DNA from: Kordia aestuariivivens
GTDB taxonomy: Bacteria; Bacteroidota; Bacteroidia; Flavobacteriales; Flavobacteriaceae
Length of the DNA stretch: 64,000 bases
Assembly (NCBI RefSeq): GCF_014397005.1
Contig: NZ_JACGWS010000020.1
Span: 1 to 64,000, forward strand
Reading direction: 5' to 3'
In this document: in pieces, positions 1 to 9,024 of the stretch
How the letters are laid out: the number at the start of each line of letters is the position of its first letter
Position numbering within the stretch: position 1 is the first letter of the stretch
Made by a program: the position numbers and the translations under genes
The notes under the pieces: model-generated
What the model was told of the DNA's origin: nothing
The model's input: only the letters and a program-made list of their open reading frames with translations
The model's database searches: none

Positions 1-87
1 ACTGTAAACTAACTTCGCTTTTTTATTGTGACCGTTTTTAATCTCAATTAATCAAAGCTTGAGATCAAAACAAAATTAGACCAAAAA

Positions 88-127
88 GAAAATCGCCTAA
101 AAATTACTTTTTAGACGACCTCTTTTT
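88..127 (+). terminator. Possible terminator of an upstream gene
   Basis: An inverted repeat (CTAAAAA, loop TTAC, TTTTTAG, extended by TCG/CGA across one mismatch) is followed by a T-rich run. It would end a plus-strand transcript entering from the left edge. The stem is AT-rich, so confidence is modest. Confidence 0.4.
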
Positions 128-150
128 TATGGAAAACTTAGTAATAATTG

Positions 151-158
151 TAAATTTG
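151..158 (+). promoter_or_regulatory. -7 promoter box (TAAATTTG)
   Basis: This is a perfect match to the Bacteroidota -7 consensus TAnnTTTG, 41 nt before the start codon at 200. No clear TTG -33 element lies at the usual spacing. Confidence 0.5.
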
Positions 159-199
159 CGCGTTCGTTAAAAAAACAGAGCGCATTTATTTGAAAAGTC

Positions 200-670
200 A
201 TGAAGTACACGCGATTAACAAAAGAACAATTAGTAGAATTACACCAAGAATTCATTAATTTTTTGGCAACACAATCCATCACAGCAGACGAATGGGCAAG
301 CTTGAAAACTGAAAAACCAGCTGTTGCTGAGCAAGAAATAGATGTTTTTAGTGATTTAGTTTGGGAAGGTGTATTGACACAAGCAACGTATTTGGAAAAC
401 ATTTCGCCACAACATCTGTATTTATTTCACTTGGGTGAAAACGAAATGAAATTAATTGCCGTAAAAATTCTAATAGAAGAAATCGACATTACAACCAAAG
501 AAGGTTTTGCTTGGTTGCGTGAAAACTACACTACAGAAGAAGTGGAAATACTAACCGCGAACAAAGCCTATTCTGCCGATCGAAACGCAGACAAATTTGC
601 ATTGATACAGCAAGGATCAAACATTACCAAAGGACAATTATTTCAATGGTTTCAAGCGATGATGGCGTAG
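200..670 (+). CDS. Conserved hypothetical protein, DUF6495-like
   Basis: A 156-residue soluble protein with no signal peptide or membrane segment. It begins MKYTRLTKEQLVELHQEF and is largely helical and acidic. I recall this N-terminus from a small flavobacterial family named DUF6495, whose function is unknown. The ATG at 200 follows a TAAATTTG promoter box by about 40 nt and is the first start in frame. It appears to be a single-gene unit: the next gene starts 116 bp later after an AT-rich gap. The family name is from memory; the coding call is firm. Confidence 0.8.
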   Translation: MKYTRLTKEQLVELHQEFINFLATQSITADEWASLKTEKPAVAEQEIDVFSDLVWEGVLTQATYLENISPQHLYLFHLGENEMKLIAVKILIEEIDITTKEGFAWLRENYTTEEVEILTANKAYSADRNADKFALIQQGSNITKGQLFQWFQAMMA

Positions 671-786
671 ATTTAGTGCATTATATCGAACAGTACTCAA
701 AATTAGTATGAGATAAATGAAAATTATTTTTTTGTTGTATATTCGAGAGAAATAAAGCTAAAAGCCATAAAGTAAATAAACCTGAA

Positions 787-2703
787 ATGGATGTGATGAA
801 AATAAAATGTTTGTTGATTTTAAACTTTCTACTATTCACAAATGTTTATGCACAAAATATCGCTTCTTCAGAGATTATTTTAGAAGGAGAAATTGAATTC
901 ATTTCAAAGTTGCCAAATCCTAAGAAAATGGATTACCCTGATTGCAACTATTCCACCATTCTCAACATACATTCAGATTCAAAAGATACACGGATAAGTG
1001 TCGTGTTTAAAGGTGTTGTCAATCGAAAACTTGTGAAAACTGCAAAATTTAAAATTGGTGATAAGGTTAAAATTACCTTGATTCCTTTTGAAAAAGCCAG
1101 CTCAGAAATTCGTCAAACACAATTAGTAGATCAAATAGATGATTTTGATATAAAGGTCTATTACGCTGTAAACGCTACAAAAATTAAAAAATATTCCAAG
1201 AATATAAATTCAAAAGATATCGTTACAAAAAATAAAAAAGTTGAAACGATATCAATATTGCCAATTAATAGAAAAGTAAATCGAATTCGGAAACGAAACA
1301 TCAAATCTGAAATCAAAAGAATTGACAAACTATTAAATTCGCACGGTGGAACTTGGGAACAATGGGAAAAAGATATTCAAGATTTTAAGGCGGAATATGC
1401 AAAAGCAACAGAAGCTCAGGAATCAAAATGGGTTGAAAATTCTTTTTTTTCAGCAGGAAAAGCATATGCAGATTCCAATGAAGGGAATTTTGTGGAAGCA
1501 ATGACAAGCTTTAATGCGTATCTAAAACAATTTAATATTGATCTAATCATCGTTAGAATACCTTTCAAAGGAGAAGTTTCGGGAACTATTTTTTCGGATA
1601 AACTTACAGATCACGTGGTGAATCCGTATGCAATGAAAGTCACTTCGGATTTATTAAATAACGGAATTGAAGTTGTTGATATACTTCCAAAATTGATCGA
1701 AGAACGTAAAAAGTATCCTTTGATGTTTTGGTATAATGACTTTGAAGAAAAACATCCAGGGGAACCAGTCGCGCGGATTGTTGCCAAAGAAATAAACGAG
1801 CTGTTAAAACGATATCCTGAATATGAAACTATCCCTAAAATAAAAACGAACTTAAAAGATACCATAGGAGTTAGGAGCGGAAAACAATATAAATGGCCAA
1901 AAGGAAATGAAGTATTCTCTCCCGATAAACTAATTTCATACAAGACGGTTAAAGATAGTTTTGGAAACATGATTCAATTAGAATATGATAAAAATAAATC
2001 TCCTTTTTTACTCATAGGGAATTCGTTTTTAGCGTATCCATCTATTGCAAAAGGCGGAAGTATTCCACATTATCTTACCCACGAAAGCGGATTTATATCT
2101 GATGTATATTACAGAAGCGGTGGCATTGGACTTGGACGCTTAATTTACAAAAAAGGAAAATCATACTTAGAGAATAGAAGAGCAATGATATACGTTGCGC
2201 TTCCGCAATCTTTTCAAGGAACGGTTCCTGTAATACCCTTAGCGGCAAGTATAAATAATGATAGTTACAAGGAAAAAGAAATCATTAAATTTAATAAAGA
2301 TAATTGGTATAAACACTTCGTTTTTTTTCCAACACCTGGCAACGAAAGAACTTTCAAAGTTGAAAAAAGCGGAAACATATTAGCAAGTGGAGAAGTTTAT
2401 GTTAAAACTAATGTTGGCGACATAAAAGTAGCGTTACCTAATGATATGAAACTCAGTAAGAATGATATCTTGAAAATATCTTTCGAATTCAAATCTATAG
2501 GATATGGAGAAATTCATGTCAACTATAATGGGCAAGAAAAAAGTTTTCTACGCTCAAATGATAGAAAAGATGGTTTCTATGAAAATGTATATTTCAAAAT
2601 TGACAAGAACACGAAAAGTAACGAATTTACAATATCATTCAGAGAAGTGAAACGGAAACAGCTCATCAAAGAAATAAGCGTTAGTATTCTCGCGCCTAAA
2701 TAG
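787..2703 (+). CDS. Secreted SGNH/AlgX-like protein of an O-acetylation operon, divergent
   Basis: A 638-residue protein with a signal peptide (MKIKCLLILNFLLFTNVYAQ); translation may start at ATG 787 or ATG 796. Residues 230-420 resemble the AlgJ/AlgX SGNH fold. The serine block reads LLIGNS (Ser413), where the two paralogues downstream have GDS. The Asp/His block reads D318-FEEK-H323-PG in place of D-x-H-W. The roughly 220-residue C-terminus looks like a beta-sandwich or carbohydrate-binding region. The gene lies 8 bp upstream of the MBOAT gene, so one transcript is likely. It may bind or acetylate an exported polysaccharide; the altered catalytic blocks leave activity uncertain. Confidence 0.75.
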   Translation: MDVMKIKCLLILNFLLFTNVYAQNIASSEIILEGEIEFISKLPNPKKMDYPDCNYSTILNIHSDSKDTRISVVFKGVVNRKLVKTAKFKIGDKVKITLIPFEKASSEIRQTQLVDQIDDFDIKVYYAVNATKIKKYSKNINSKDIVTKNKKVETISILPINRKVNRIRKRNIKSEIKRIDKLLNSHGGTWEQWEKDIQDFKAEYAKATEAQESKWVENSFFSAGKAYADSNEGNFVEAMTSFNAYLKQFNIDLIIVRIPFKGEVSGTIFSDKLTDHVVNPYAMKVTSDLLNNGIEVVDILPKLIEERKKYPLMFWYNDFEEKHPGEPVARIVAKEINELLKRYPEYETIPKIKTNLKDTIGVRSGKQYKWPKGNEVFSPDKLISYKTVKDSFGNMIQLEYDKNKSPFLLIGNSFLAYPSIAKGGSIPHYLTHESGFISDVYYRSGGIGLGRLIYKKGKSYLENRRAMIYVALPQSFQGTVPVIPLAASINNDSYKEKEIIKFNKDNWYKHFVFFPTPGNERTFKVEKSGNILASGEVYVKTNVGDIKVALPNDMKLSKNDILKISFEFKSIGYGEIHVNYNGQEKSFLRSNDRKDGFYENVYFKIDKNTKSNEFTISFREVKRKQLIKEISVSILAPK

Positions 2704-2711
2704 AATTATAA

Positions 2712-4169
2712 ATGGTATTTAGCTCTTACTTTTTTATCTTTTATTTTCTGCCTATAGTACTATTGCTGTACTATGTGTCTCCAAAGAAATTAAGACATCT
2801 TACTTTAACCATCATTAGTTATGTCTTTTACGGCTGGGCAAATCCGGCGTTTGTGCTATTGATGATTGGTAGCACCATAATTGATTATGTTTGCGGATTA
2901 TTCATCTCGGAACAATGGGGAGAAAACTGGAAGAAACCCATCAAAACCTTAGTCAAAGGAGCTGACAGAACCAAACGACAAAGAATAGCCGTTACTGTTT
3001 CGGTAATATCAAACTTGTCATTATTGGTGTTTTTTAAATACTTCAATTTTGCCGTAGAAAACTATAACGGACTTCTTGAATTCATTGGATTACAAGGAAT
3101 TGAATCCAACAGTATCATCAATGTTGTATTGCCGCTTGGAATAAGTTTTTACACATTTCAAAGCATGAGTTATTCCATTGATATCTATCGCGGAAACGCG
3201 AAAGCAATTCGAAATTTCATTGACTTTGCTTGTTATGTATCTATGTTTCCACAATTGGTTGCCGGACCAATTATCAGGTTTCAAGAAGTTTCAAATCAAC
3301 TAAAACACAGAACACATACGCTTGAAAAATTCTCCAGAGGAATTGCTTTCTTTTGCTTAGGAATGGCAAAAAAAGTATTGTTAGCCAATCCTTGCGGAAA
3401 AATAGCAGATGTCTGTTTTGATTCGGTCGATGTTGGCTTTCTAAATTCTTGGTATGGCGCAATCTCGTATGCGTTTCAGATATACTTTGACTTCAGCGGC
3501 TATTCAGACATGGCAATTGGATTAGGTTTAATGTTAGGATTTGTATTTGCGAAAAACTTCGATTCGCCATATTCATCAAGAAGCATTACAGAGTTTTGGC
3601 GACGTTGGCACATTTCTTTATCAACGTGGTTGCGAGATTATCTATACATTCCTTTGGGCGGAAACCGTAAAGGAAATGGCAGAACCTACGTAAACTTAAT
3701 GATTGTGATGTTACTTGGCGGATTATGGCACGGTTCTTCATGGAATTTCATCATTTGGGGCGCCATTCACGGATCGTTTTTAGCATTCGAAAGACTCGCT
3801 AATAAACAGGCTTTTTATCAAAAATTGCCAAAATTCGTTGCAATAATTAGTACGTTCATCATCGTTGTTTTTACTTGGGTATTTTTTAGAGCAAGCGATT
3901 TACCAAGCGCACTCACCTATATTCAATCGATGTTTGGTGGAAACACGAATTCACAAGCAGATCTCGTAAACAATGTACTAATCCTAAATAATTATTATAT
4001 ATTCAGCTTTTTCCTAGCGGGAATTGTTGTTTGGAAATTTCCACAGACGTGGGATTTTACAAAAAAAATAACCTTAGCAAAATCAGTTTGGATCATGTTA
4101 TTAATGATGATTTCTGTAATGGCATTAGTGACGCAAGATTTTAATCCATTCATATACTTTATTTTTTAA
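2712..4169 (+). CDS. MBOAT-family membrane O-acyltransferase (AlgI-like)
   Basis: A 485-residue polytopic membrane protein of the AlgI/DltB MBOAT family, the usual length. It keeps the hallmark stretch FWRRWHISLSTWLRDYLYIP (His300) and GGLWHGSSWNFIIWG, where His340 is the expected catalytic histidine. AlgI-type proteins take an acyl group, normally acetyl, from the cytoplasm and pass it across the membrane to a periplasmic SGNH partner that modifies a polysaccharide. Two good SGNH partners follow directly, the first 4 bp away. The polysaccharide cannot be told from sequence; alginate itself is not implied because no alginate genes are visible. Confidence 0.93.
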   Translation: MVFSSYFFIFYFLPIVLLLYYVSPKKLRHLTLTIISYVFYGWANPAFVLLMIGSTIIDYVCGLFISEQWGENWKKPIKTLVKGADRTKRQRIAVTVSVISNLSLLVFFKYFNFAVENYNGLLEFIGLQGIESNSIINVVLPLGISFYTFQSMSYSIDIYRGNAKAIRNFIDFACYVSMFPQLVAGPIIRFQEVSNQLKHRTHTLEKFSRGIAFFCLGMAKKVLLANPCGKIADVCFDSVDVGFLNSWYGAISYAFQIYFDFSGYSDMAIGLGLMLGFVFAKNFDSPYSSRSITEFWRRWHISLSTWLRDYLYIPLGGNRKGNGRTYVNLMIVMLLGGLWHGSSWNFIIWGAIHGSFLAFERLANKQAFYQKLPKFVAIISTFIIVVFTWVFFRASDLPSALTYIQSMFGGNTNSQADLVNNVLILNNYYIFSFFLAGIVVWKFPQTWDFTKKITLAKSVWIMLLMMISVMALVTQDFNPFIYFIF

Positions 4170-4173
4170 ATCG

Positions 4174-5793
4174 ATGACTATGAAAAATAAAAAAATGACG
4201 CGAGAAGAAACAGCAATGATCGAAATTGGAAATACTGATATTTCTAAAACGAATCAAAAAATACTCTTGGCATTCTTTTTGATTTTCATCGTTTCAGCAG
4301 CTGTAATTCAAGTCATATTTGGCGAAAATGAAGCAGTTGCAACAAACGTAGCGATGAAAAATGATCAAATAGTGGAAGCTTCTGCTGGTTTTTTAAAAAA
4401 GGCAACTGATTTCAATGATGGTTTATTAAGCAATATAAAGACATACGAATCAGATATAGAAGAGAATTCTGTATTTCGCAAAGCACTCATCCCAATTACA
4501 CAAGCTGGATTGCTCAATATATTTCATGTTGGGAATGAAAAAGCGAGGCTTTCGAAAGATAATTTTTACTATAAAAATTCAAATCAATACTTAACGCAAC
4601 CAGGTTTTTTAGAAGAAAAACAATTGAAAAAACGGAAGCTAGAAAATGTACAGCCAAATCCTGTAAAAGCGATACTGGACTTCAAGGAAAAACTAACAAA
4701 AAGAGACATACAACTCATTATTGTTCCAGCGCCGCCAAAAGCATCATTTGTGCTTAAAAAAGGAGAAAAAGCGTTAAATAATCAATCATACACAGCATTC
4801 ATCAAGCAACTAGAAAATGAAGGAATCATTGTTTGTGATGCATTCAAATTGCTTGAAAATCAACAACTGGAAAATTCTGGTTTTCTAAAATATGATACGC
4901 ATTGGTCACCTGAAGCTGTAAAAATAGTTTCAAACAAAATAAGCAACTTATTAGACAGTTTATCCATCCCGAAAGGAAATACAAAGTATGCAATTAAAAA
5001 GGCAACCGTTCAGAACTTTGGAGATATTGTGGATATGCTAAATATTCATGATAAAAACGATTTTGTAAATCCTCAAGCTATAGAAATAGAACAGATTTTG
5101 GAAGACAACTTTTTATTCAAACCTTCAACGCAATCAGAAATACTATTTTTGGGCGATAGTTATTCAAACATCTATTCTTTAGAAGGAATGAATTGGGGAA
5201 GTTCTGCGGGACTTTCTGAGCATATAAGTGAAAACATGCGCAAACCAATAGATCGAATTATCATGAACGATGCTGGAGCGTATGCAACACGTTTAGCGCT
5301 TTCTAATGAATTGAAACGCGGTAGAGATCGATTAGAAGGAAAAAAAGTTTTAATTTGGGAATTTGCTGCGCGCGAATTGTCTGTTGGCGATTGGAAAATC
5401 TTAGATTTGACGCTGAATGAAGAGTACGTTTCTAACTACTTTATTCCTGAAGAAAAGACTTCTGTTACGGTTACAGGAATTGTGCGAGAAACGAGTAAAG
5501 TACCGATGCCAAGCACAGTTCCGTACAAAGATCATTTGGTTGCAATACATCTTACTGATTTGAAAGATTTGACTACAGGAAAGGATTTAGGAGAATCGGT
5601 AGTATATTTATCGAGTATGGAAAATAATAGTTGGACAGACGCCGCACGATTGCGAAATGGACAAGAAATTCAATTAAAACTATACAATTGGAATGACTAT
5701 ACAGACAAATTTGGTTCTATAAATCGTTCTGAATTACAAGACGACGAATTATCATTAGCCGATCCATGTTGGGGAATTTTGATCAAAAAATAA
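4174..5793 (+). CDS. AlgJ/AlgX-like SGNH O-acetyltransferase with extra C-terminal domain
   Basis: A 539-residue protein with a short cytoplasmic N-terminus, one membrane anchor at about residues 28-47 and a periplasmic SGNH domain. The triad can be read directly: Asp241 and His243 in DTHWSP, and Ser329 in FLGDSYSN. This matches the AlgX/AlgJ pattern (DxHW before GDS). Residues about 410-539 form an extra beta-rich domain rich in Val, Thr and Leu, which could bind polysaccharide. The gene starts 4 bp after the MBOAT stop. It is the most complete candidate for the periplasmic acetyl transfer step. Confidence 0.88.
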   Translation: MTMKNKKMTREETAMIEIGNTDISKTNQKILLAFFLIFIVSAAVIQVIFGENEAVATNVAMKNDQIVEASAGFLKKATDFNDGLLSNIKTYESDIEENSVFRKALIPITQAGLLNIFHVGNEKARLSKDNFYYKNSNQYLTQPGFLEEKQLKKRKLENVQPNPVKAILDFKEKLTKRDIQLIIVPAPPKASFVLKKGEKALNNQSYTAFIKQLENEGIIVCDAFKLLENQQLENSGFLKYDTHWSPEAVKIVSNKISNLLDSLSIPKGNTKYAIKKATVQNFGDIVDMLNIHDKNDFVNPQAIEIEQILEDNFLFKPSTQSEILFLGDSYSNIYSLEGMNWGSSAGLSEHISENMRKPIDRIIMNDAGAYATRLALSNELKRGRDRLEGKKVLIWEFAARELSVGDWKILDLTLNEEYVSNYFIPEEKTSVTVTGIVRETSKVPMPSTVPYKDHLVAIHLTDLKDLTTGKDLGESVVYLSSMENNSWTDAARLRNGQEIQLKLYNWNDYTDKFGSINRSELQDDELSLADPCWGILIKK

Positions 5794-5803
5794 TTATAAA
5801 CAG

Positions 5804-6817
5804 ATGAAAGATATAGTTATCATAGCTGCATTAAGTATCGGATTGTGGATTTCTTCCAACAATCAAAATCAAACAGCTTTTGAGGAAATATGTAAAGAAA
5901 AAGTTACCAATGCTTCAAGTAGTACAATTGTTGGAGAAAAAGGTTGGTTGTTTTTAGCGAATGAATTAGCGCATATCTCAAAAGGAAAATTTTATGGAAC
6001 TGATGCTGCGAAAACTTCGGTTTGCCCAAATCCTGATCGACAAGATCCAATTCCTGCGATTGTAGATTTCAACAATCAACTCAAAAAACTGGGCATAAAA
6101 TTATACCTAATGCCAGTTCCGCCGAAAGCGATTGTCAATGCAAATAAACTTGATGCTTCTGTAAAAGTGAATCAAAGTTTATATACGAATTATAAAAATC
6201 TATATTCTGAACTTGCCAATAATGGAGTAGAAGTCATAGACCTTTTTCCTCAATTCACGAAATCTACTGCGAATGGAAATAATACCTATTGCCAACAAGA
6301 TTCACATTGGAATCCACAAGGAATTGATGTAGCATCTAAAATTCTTAGCAATAACATCAAAAAGGAGCAATGGTACAAAGACTATTCAGGAGTCAAAAAA
6401 ACAGAAAAAGCAGTTCAAAAAACGATTTTAATTGATGGTGATTTAAAAGAAAGTGTTTCAAATCTAAATGTACCAAAAGAAAAAATTAGCTTAAATACTT
6501 TTGATAAATCATCCTCAACCGATAAAAACTCTCCTGTATTAATCATTGGCGATAGTCACACTTTAATATTCCATTCGGGAGGTGATATGTTAGCCGAAAA
6601 CGCTGGACTTTCAGATAACTTAGCAGCTCAATTAGGCTTAAACGTTGATTTAATTGGTGTAAAAGGTTCAGGAACATCTTCTGTCCGAATCGATTTATAC
6701 AGAAAAGCAAAAGACGCTGAATGGCTTGCGAAGAAGAAAGTTATTATTTGGTGTTTTGCTGCAAGAGATTTCTCGGAATCTAAAAATGGCTGGCGTAAAG
6801 TTCCTGTGGTGAAATAA
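5804..6817 (+). CDS. AlgJ/AlgX-like SGNH O-acetyltransferase
   Basis: A 337-residue protein with an N-terminal hydrophobic signal or anchor (residues 1-18) and an SGNH domain. Asp166 and His168 lie in QDSHWNP, and Ser251 in IIGDSHTL, so the triad looks intact. It resembles the core of the preceding gene (PVPPKA and FAAR motifs shared) but lacks its C-terminal extension. It lies 10 bp downstream and is the last gene of the operon; a convergent gene follows after 59 bp. With two intact SGNH proteins the cluster may acetylate two positions or work in relay; that is inference. Confidence 0.88.
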   Translation: MKDIVIIAALSIGLWISSNNQNQTAFEEICKEKVTNASSSTIVGEKGWLFLANELAHISKGKFYGTDAAKTSVCPNPDRQDPIPAIVDFNNQLKKLGIKLYLMPVPPKAIVNANKLDASVKVNQSLYTNYKNLYSELANNGVEVIDLFPQFTKSTANGNNTYCQQDSHWNPQGIDVASKILSNNIKKEQWYKDYSGVKKTEKAVQKTILIDGDLKESVSNLNVPKEKISLNTFDKSSSTDKNSPVLIIGDSHTLIFHSGGDMLAENAGLSDNLAAQLGLNVDLIGVKGSGTSSVRIDLYRKAKDAEWLAKKKVIIWCFAARDFSESKNGWRKVPVVK

Positions 6818-6876
6818 ATAGATTACGTTCGTTCTCTCCCAAAGCGATCCATTTTACAACCTTTTGGATTATGAGT

Positions 6877-7386
6877 TTAATGTTGTTTTTCGTTAATTTC
6901 AGGATAATGAATCGGTTCAATAAGTTCTCCATTTCCAATGTATGTGATATATTTATTTCTAAAGATCACTTTTTCAGATGATGTCTTTAACCACCAGAAA
7001 TAGTATTCGATAAAATTTGGATTCTCCACACAGAAGGTTACTGTACAATTTTGAACTCCTGTCAATTGAAAATAAGGCATTCTGTCAATATGATCAGCTA
7101 TGATCATTGCTATTTCTCCTCTTGTTAGTTTTCTATCTAAACAATCTGATACTACACTAGTTTTTGTATCATCAGCAAAATTGAAAGATAGTAATAGTAA
7201 AATTCTTTTATTATAAGAAATAAGCTTTTTGGCTTCTTTAGATTTTATAATGTTTTTAGAATTTGTTACAGTTGTAATTTTATCTAATAACACTTTAACT
7301 TGAGCAGGTGATTGGGAATAGCTAATACTTGAAACAAATACTAGAAGTGTGCATATTATAATTTTCATTTTTTCATTACTTTTCAT
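6877..7386 (-). CDS. Hypothetical secreted protein
   Basis: About 169 residues, with a signal peptide (MKIIICTLLVFVSSISYSQ) if translation starts at ATG 7386 or ATG 7368; the longer frame would need a TTG. No family is recognised. The mature part has three or four cysteines (SDCLDRK, QNCTVTFC) and an aromatic C-terminal half (YYFWWLK). It lies between the O-acetylation operon and hisS, transcribed toward the former, with no visible partner. The start region carries a short direct duplication (see findings). Confidence 0.6.
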   Translation of the reverse strand: MKSNEKMKIIICTLLVFVSSISYSQSPAQVKVLLDKITTVTNSKNIIKSKEAKKLISYNKRILLLLSFNFADDTKTSVVSDCLDRKLTRGEIAMIIADHIDRMPYFQLTGVQNCTVTFCVENPNFIEYYFWWLKTSSEKVIFRNKYITYIGNGELIEPIHYPEINEKQH

Positions 7387-7516
7387 CAAATCTATGCATT
7401 ACTTTTCATCGAATTTAAAGTAATTCGTAAACGATAATGTACACTGAGTAAAAGTACTTTATCAATTAGGCATAATAATCTATGCGCTATCATTTACACA
7501 AAAACTAAAATAGACT

Positions 7517-7524
7517 TATATTTG
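7517..7524 (+). promoter_or_regulatory. -7 promoter box of hisS (TATATTTG)
   Basis: A perfect TAnnTTTG match 17 nt before the hisS ATG, implying a very short leader. No convincing -33 TTG. Confidence 0.55.
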
Positions 7525-7541
7525 CGCCACAATACAAGATC

Positions 7542-8909
7542 ATGGCACAGAAACCTAGCATACCAAAAGGAACACGAGATTTTTCTCCGATAGAAGTTAC
7601 CAAACGTAATTACATTTTCGACATCATAAAAACGGCTTTTCAAAGCTTTGGATTTCAACCAATTGAAACACCATCTTTTGAAAAATCCAGCACGTTGTTG
7701 GGAAAATATGGAGAAGAAGGTGATCGTTTGATCTTTAAAATCTTGAATTCTGGCGAAAAGGTTCGAAAAGCTGATTTGAAAGCCTTGGAAGATGGAAATC
7801 TAGCACGTTTTTCAAATTCACTTTCTGAAAAAGCATTGCGTTATGATTTAACAGTTCCGTTTGCACGCTATGTGGTACAACACCAAAATGATATTACATT
7901 TCCTTTTAAACGGTATCAAATTCAACCCGTTTGGCGTGCTGACAGACCGCAACACGGAAGATTTCAAGAGTTCTTTCAATGTGATGCAGATGTTGTGGGT
8001 TCAAAATCCTTATGGCAAGAAGTGGAATTTGTGCAATTGTATGACAGCGTATTTTCAAACTTAGGGTTGGAAGGTGTAACCATCAAAATAAATAATCGTA
8101 AAATCCTTTCGGGAATTGCGGAAGTGATAGGAGCTGCGGATAAATTAATCGATTTTACGGTCGCGTTAGACAAACTTGATAAGATTGGCGAACAAGGCGT
8201 AAAAGACGAAATGCTTAACAAAGGTATTTCTGCGGAAGCGATTGAAAAAGTACAACCATTATTTGGTTTCTCTGGAAACTTAGACCAAAAATTAGATCAG
8301 TTAAAAAATTTACTTTCTACTTCTGAGCAAGGAATGCAAGGAATTGCCGAATTAGAGTTTGTTTTTGCAGCAATAGAAACATTAGGTTTGCAGACAACAA
8401 CTTTAGACTTAGATATTACGCTCGCAAGAGGTTTGAATTATTATACAGGCGCTATTTTTGAAGTTTCGGCTCCAGAAGGCGTAAAAATGGGTTCTATTGG
8501 CGGTGGCGGACGTTACGACGACTTAACAGGCATTTTTGGATTGAAAGATGTGAGTGGTGTTGGAATTTCGTTTGGATTGGATCGAATTTACTTGGTTTTA
8601 GAAGAACTTGGTTTATTCCCAAAAACGGTTTCGGACAGCGTAGATGTATTGTGTACTAATTTTGGAGAAAAAGAAGCGCTTGCTTCAATGAAATTGATCA
8701 AAATTTTACGTAAATCTGGAAAAAGTGCCGAATTGTATCCTGATAATGCTAAGATGAAAAAACAAATGAATTACGCAAACAAACGCGAAATTCCGTATGT
8801 AATTCTCATCGGAGACAACGAACTCCAAAACAATACGTGCATTGTAAAAAACATGAAAGACGGAACACAATTAGAAGTTCCTTTTGATGAGGTGTTGACG
8901 GCGTTTTAA
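7542..8909 (+). CDS. hisS: Histidine--tRNA ligase
   Basis: A 455-residue class II aminoacyl-tRNA synthetase that charges tRNA-His. The N-terminus PKGTRDFSP and the histidine-binding segments LARGLNYYTGAIFE and GGGGRYDDL are diagnostic. The motif 2 region reads RPQHGRFQEFFQCDADV. The C-terminal anticodon-binding domain (about residues 365-455) is complete. It starts at the first ATG, shortly after a promoter box, and appears monocistronic. A small palindromic repeat follows its stop. Confidence 0.97.
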   Translation: MAQKPSIPKGTRDFSPIEVTKRNYIFDIIKTAFQSFGFQPIETPSFEKSSTLLGKYGEEGDRLIFKILNSGEKVRKADLKALEDGNLARFSNSLSEKALRYDLTVPFARYVVQHQNDITFPFKRYQIQPVWRADRPQHGRFQEFFQCDADVVGSKSLWQEVEFVQLYDSVFSNLGLEGVTIKINNRKILSGIAEVIGAADKLIDFTVALDKLDKIGEQGVKDEMLNKGISAEAIEKVQPLFGFSGNLDQKLDQLKNLLSTSEQGMQGIAELEFVFAAIETLGLQTTTLDLDITLARGLNYYTGAIFEVSAPEGVKMGSIGGGGRYDDLTGIFGLKDVSGVGISFGLDRIYLVLEELGLFPKTVSDSVDVLCTNFGEKEALASMKLIKILRKSGKSAELYPDNAKMKKQMNYANKREIPYVILIGDNELQNNTCIVKNMKDGTQLEVPFDEVLTAF

Positions 8910-8942
8910 ATTAAAAAGTGTTTTTGCTAAAAGCTAACTCGT

Positions 8943-8992
8943 CTAACAGCGAAGCGATCCAAGAGATTCCCGCCTACGCGGGAACGAGTCTA
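8943..8992. repeat. REP-like palindromic repeat, copy A
   Basis: A hairpin with a 7-bp stem (TTCCCGC, loop CTAC, GCGGGAA, 8967-8984) sits inside about 50 bp that reappears, inverted, at 39931-39985. The shared flanks are AAGAGA on one side and CGAGTCTA on the other. It lies between the convergent ends of hisS and the next gene, so it could also stop transcription, though no T-run follows. Confidence 0.65.
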
Positions 8993-9024
8993 AAAGCAGA
9001 GCGATCTAACAATCTAAAAAAAAT

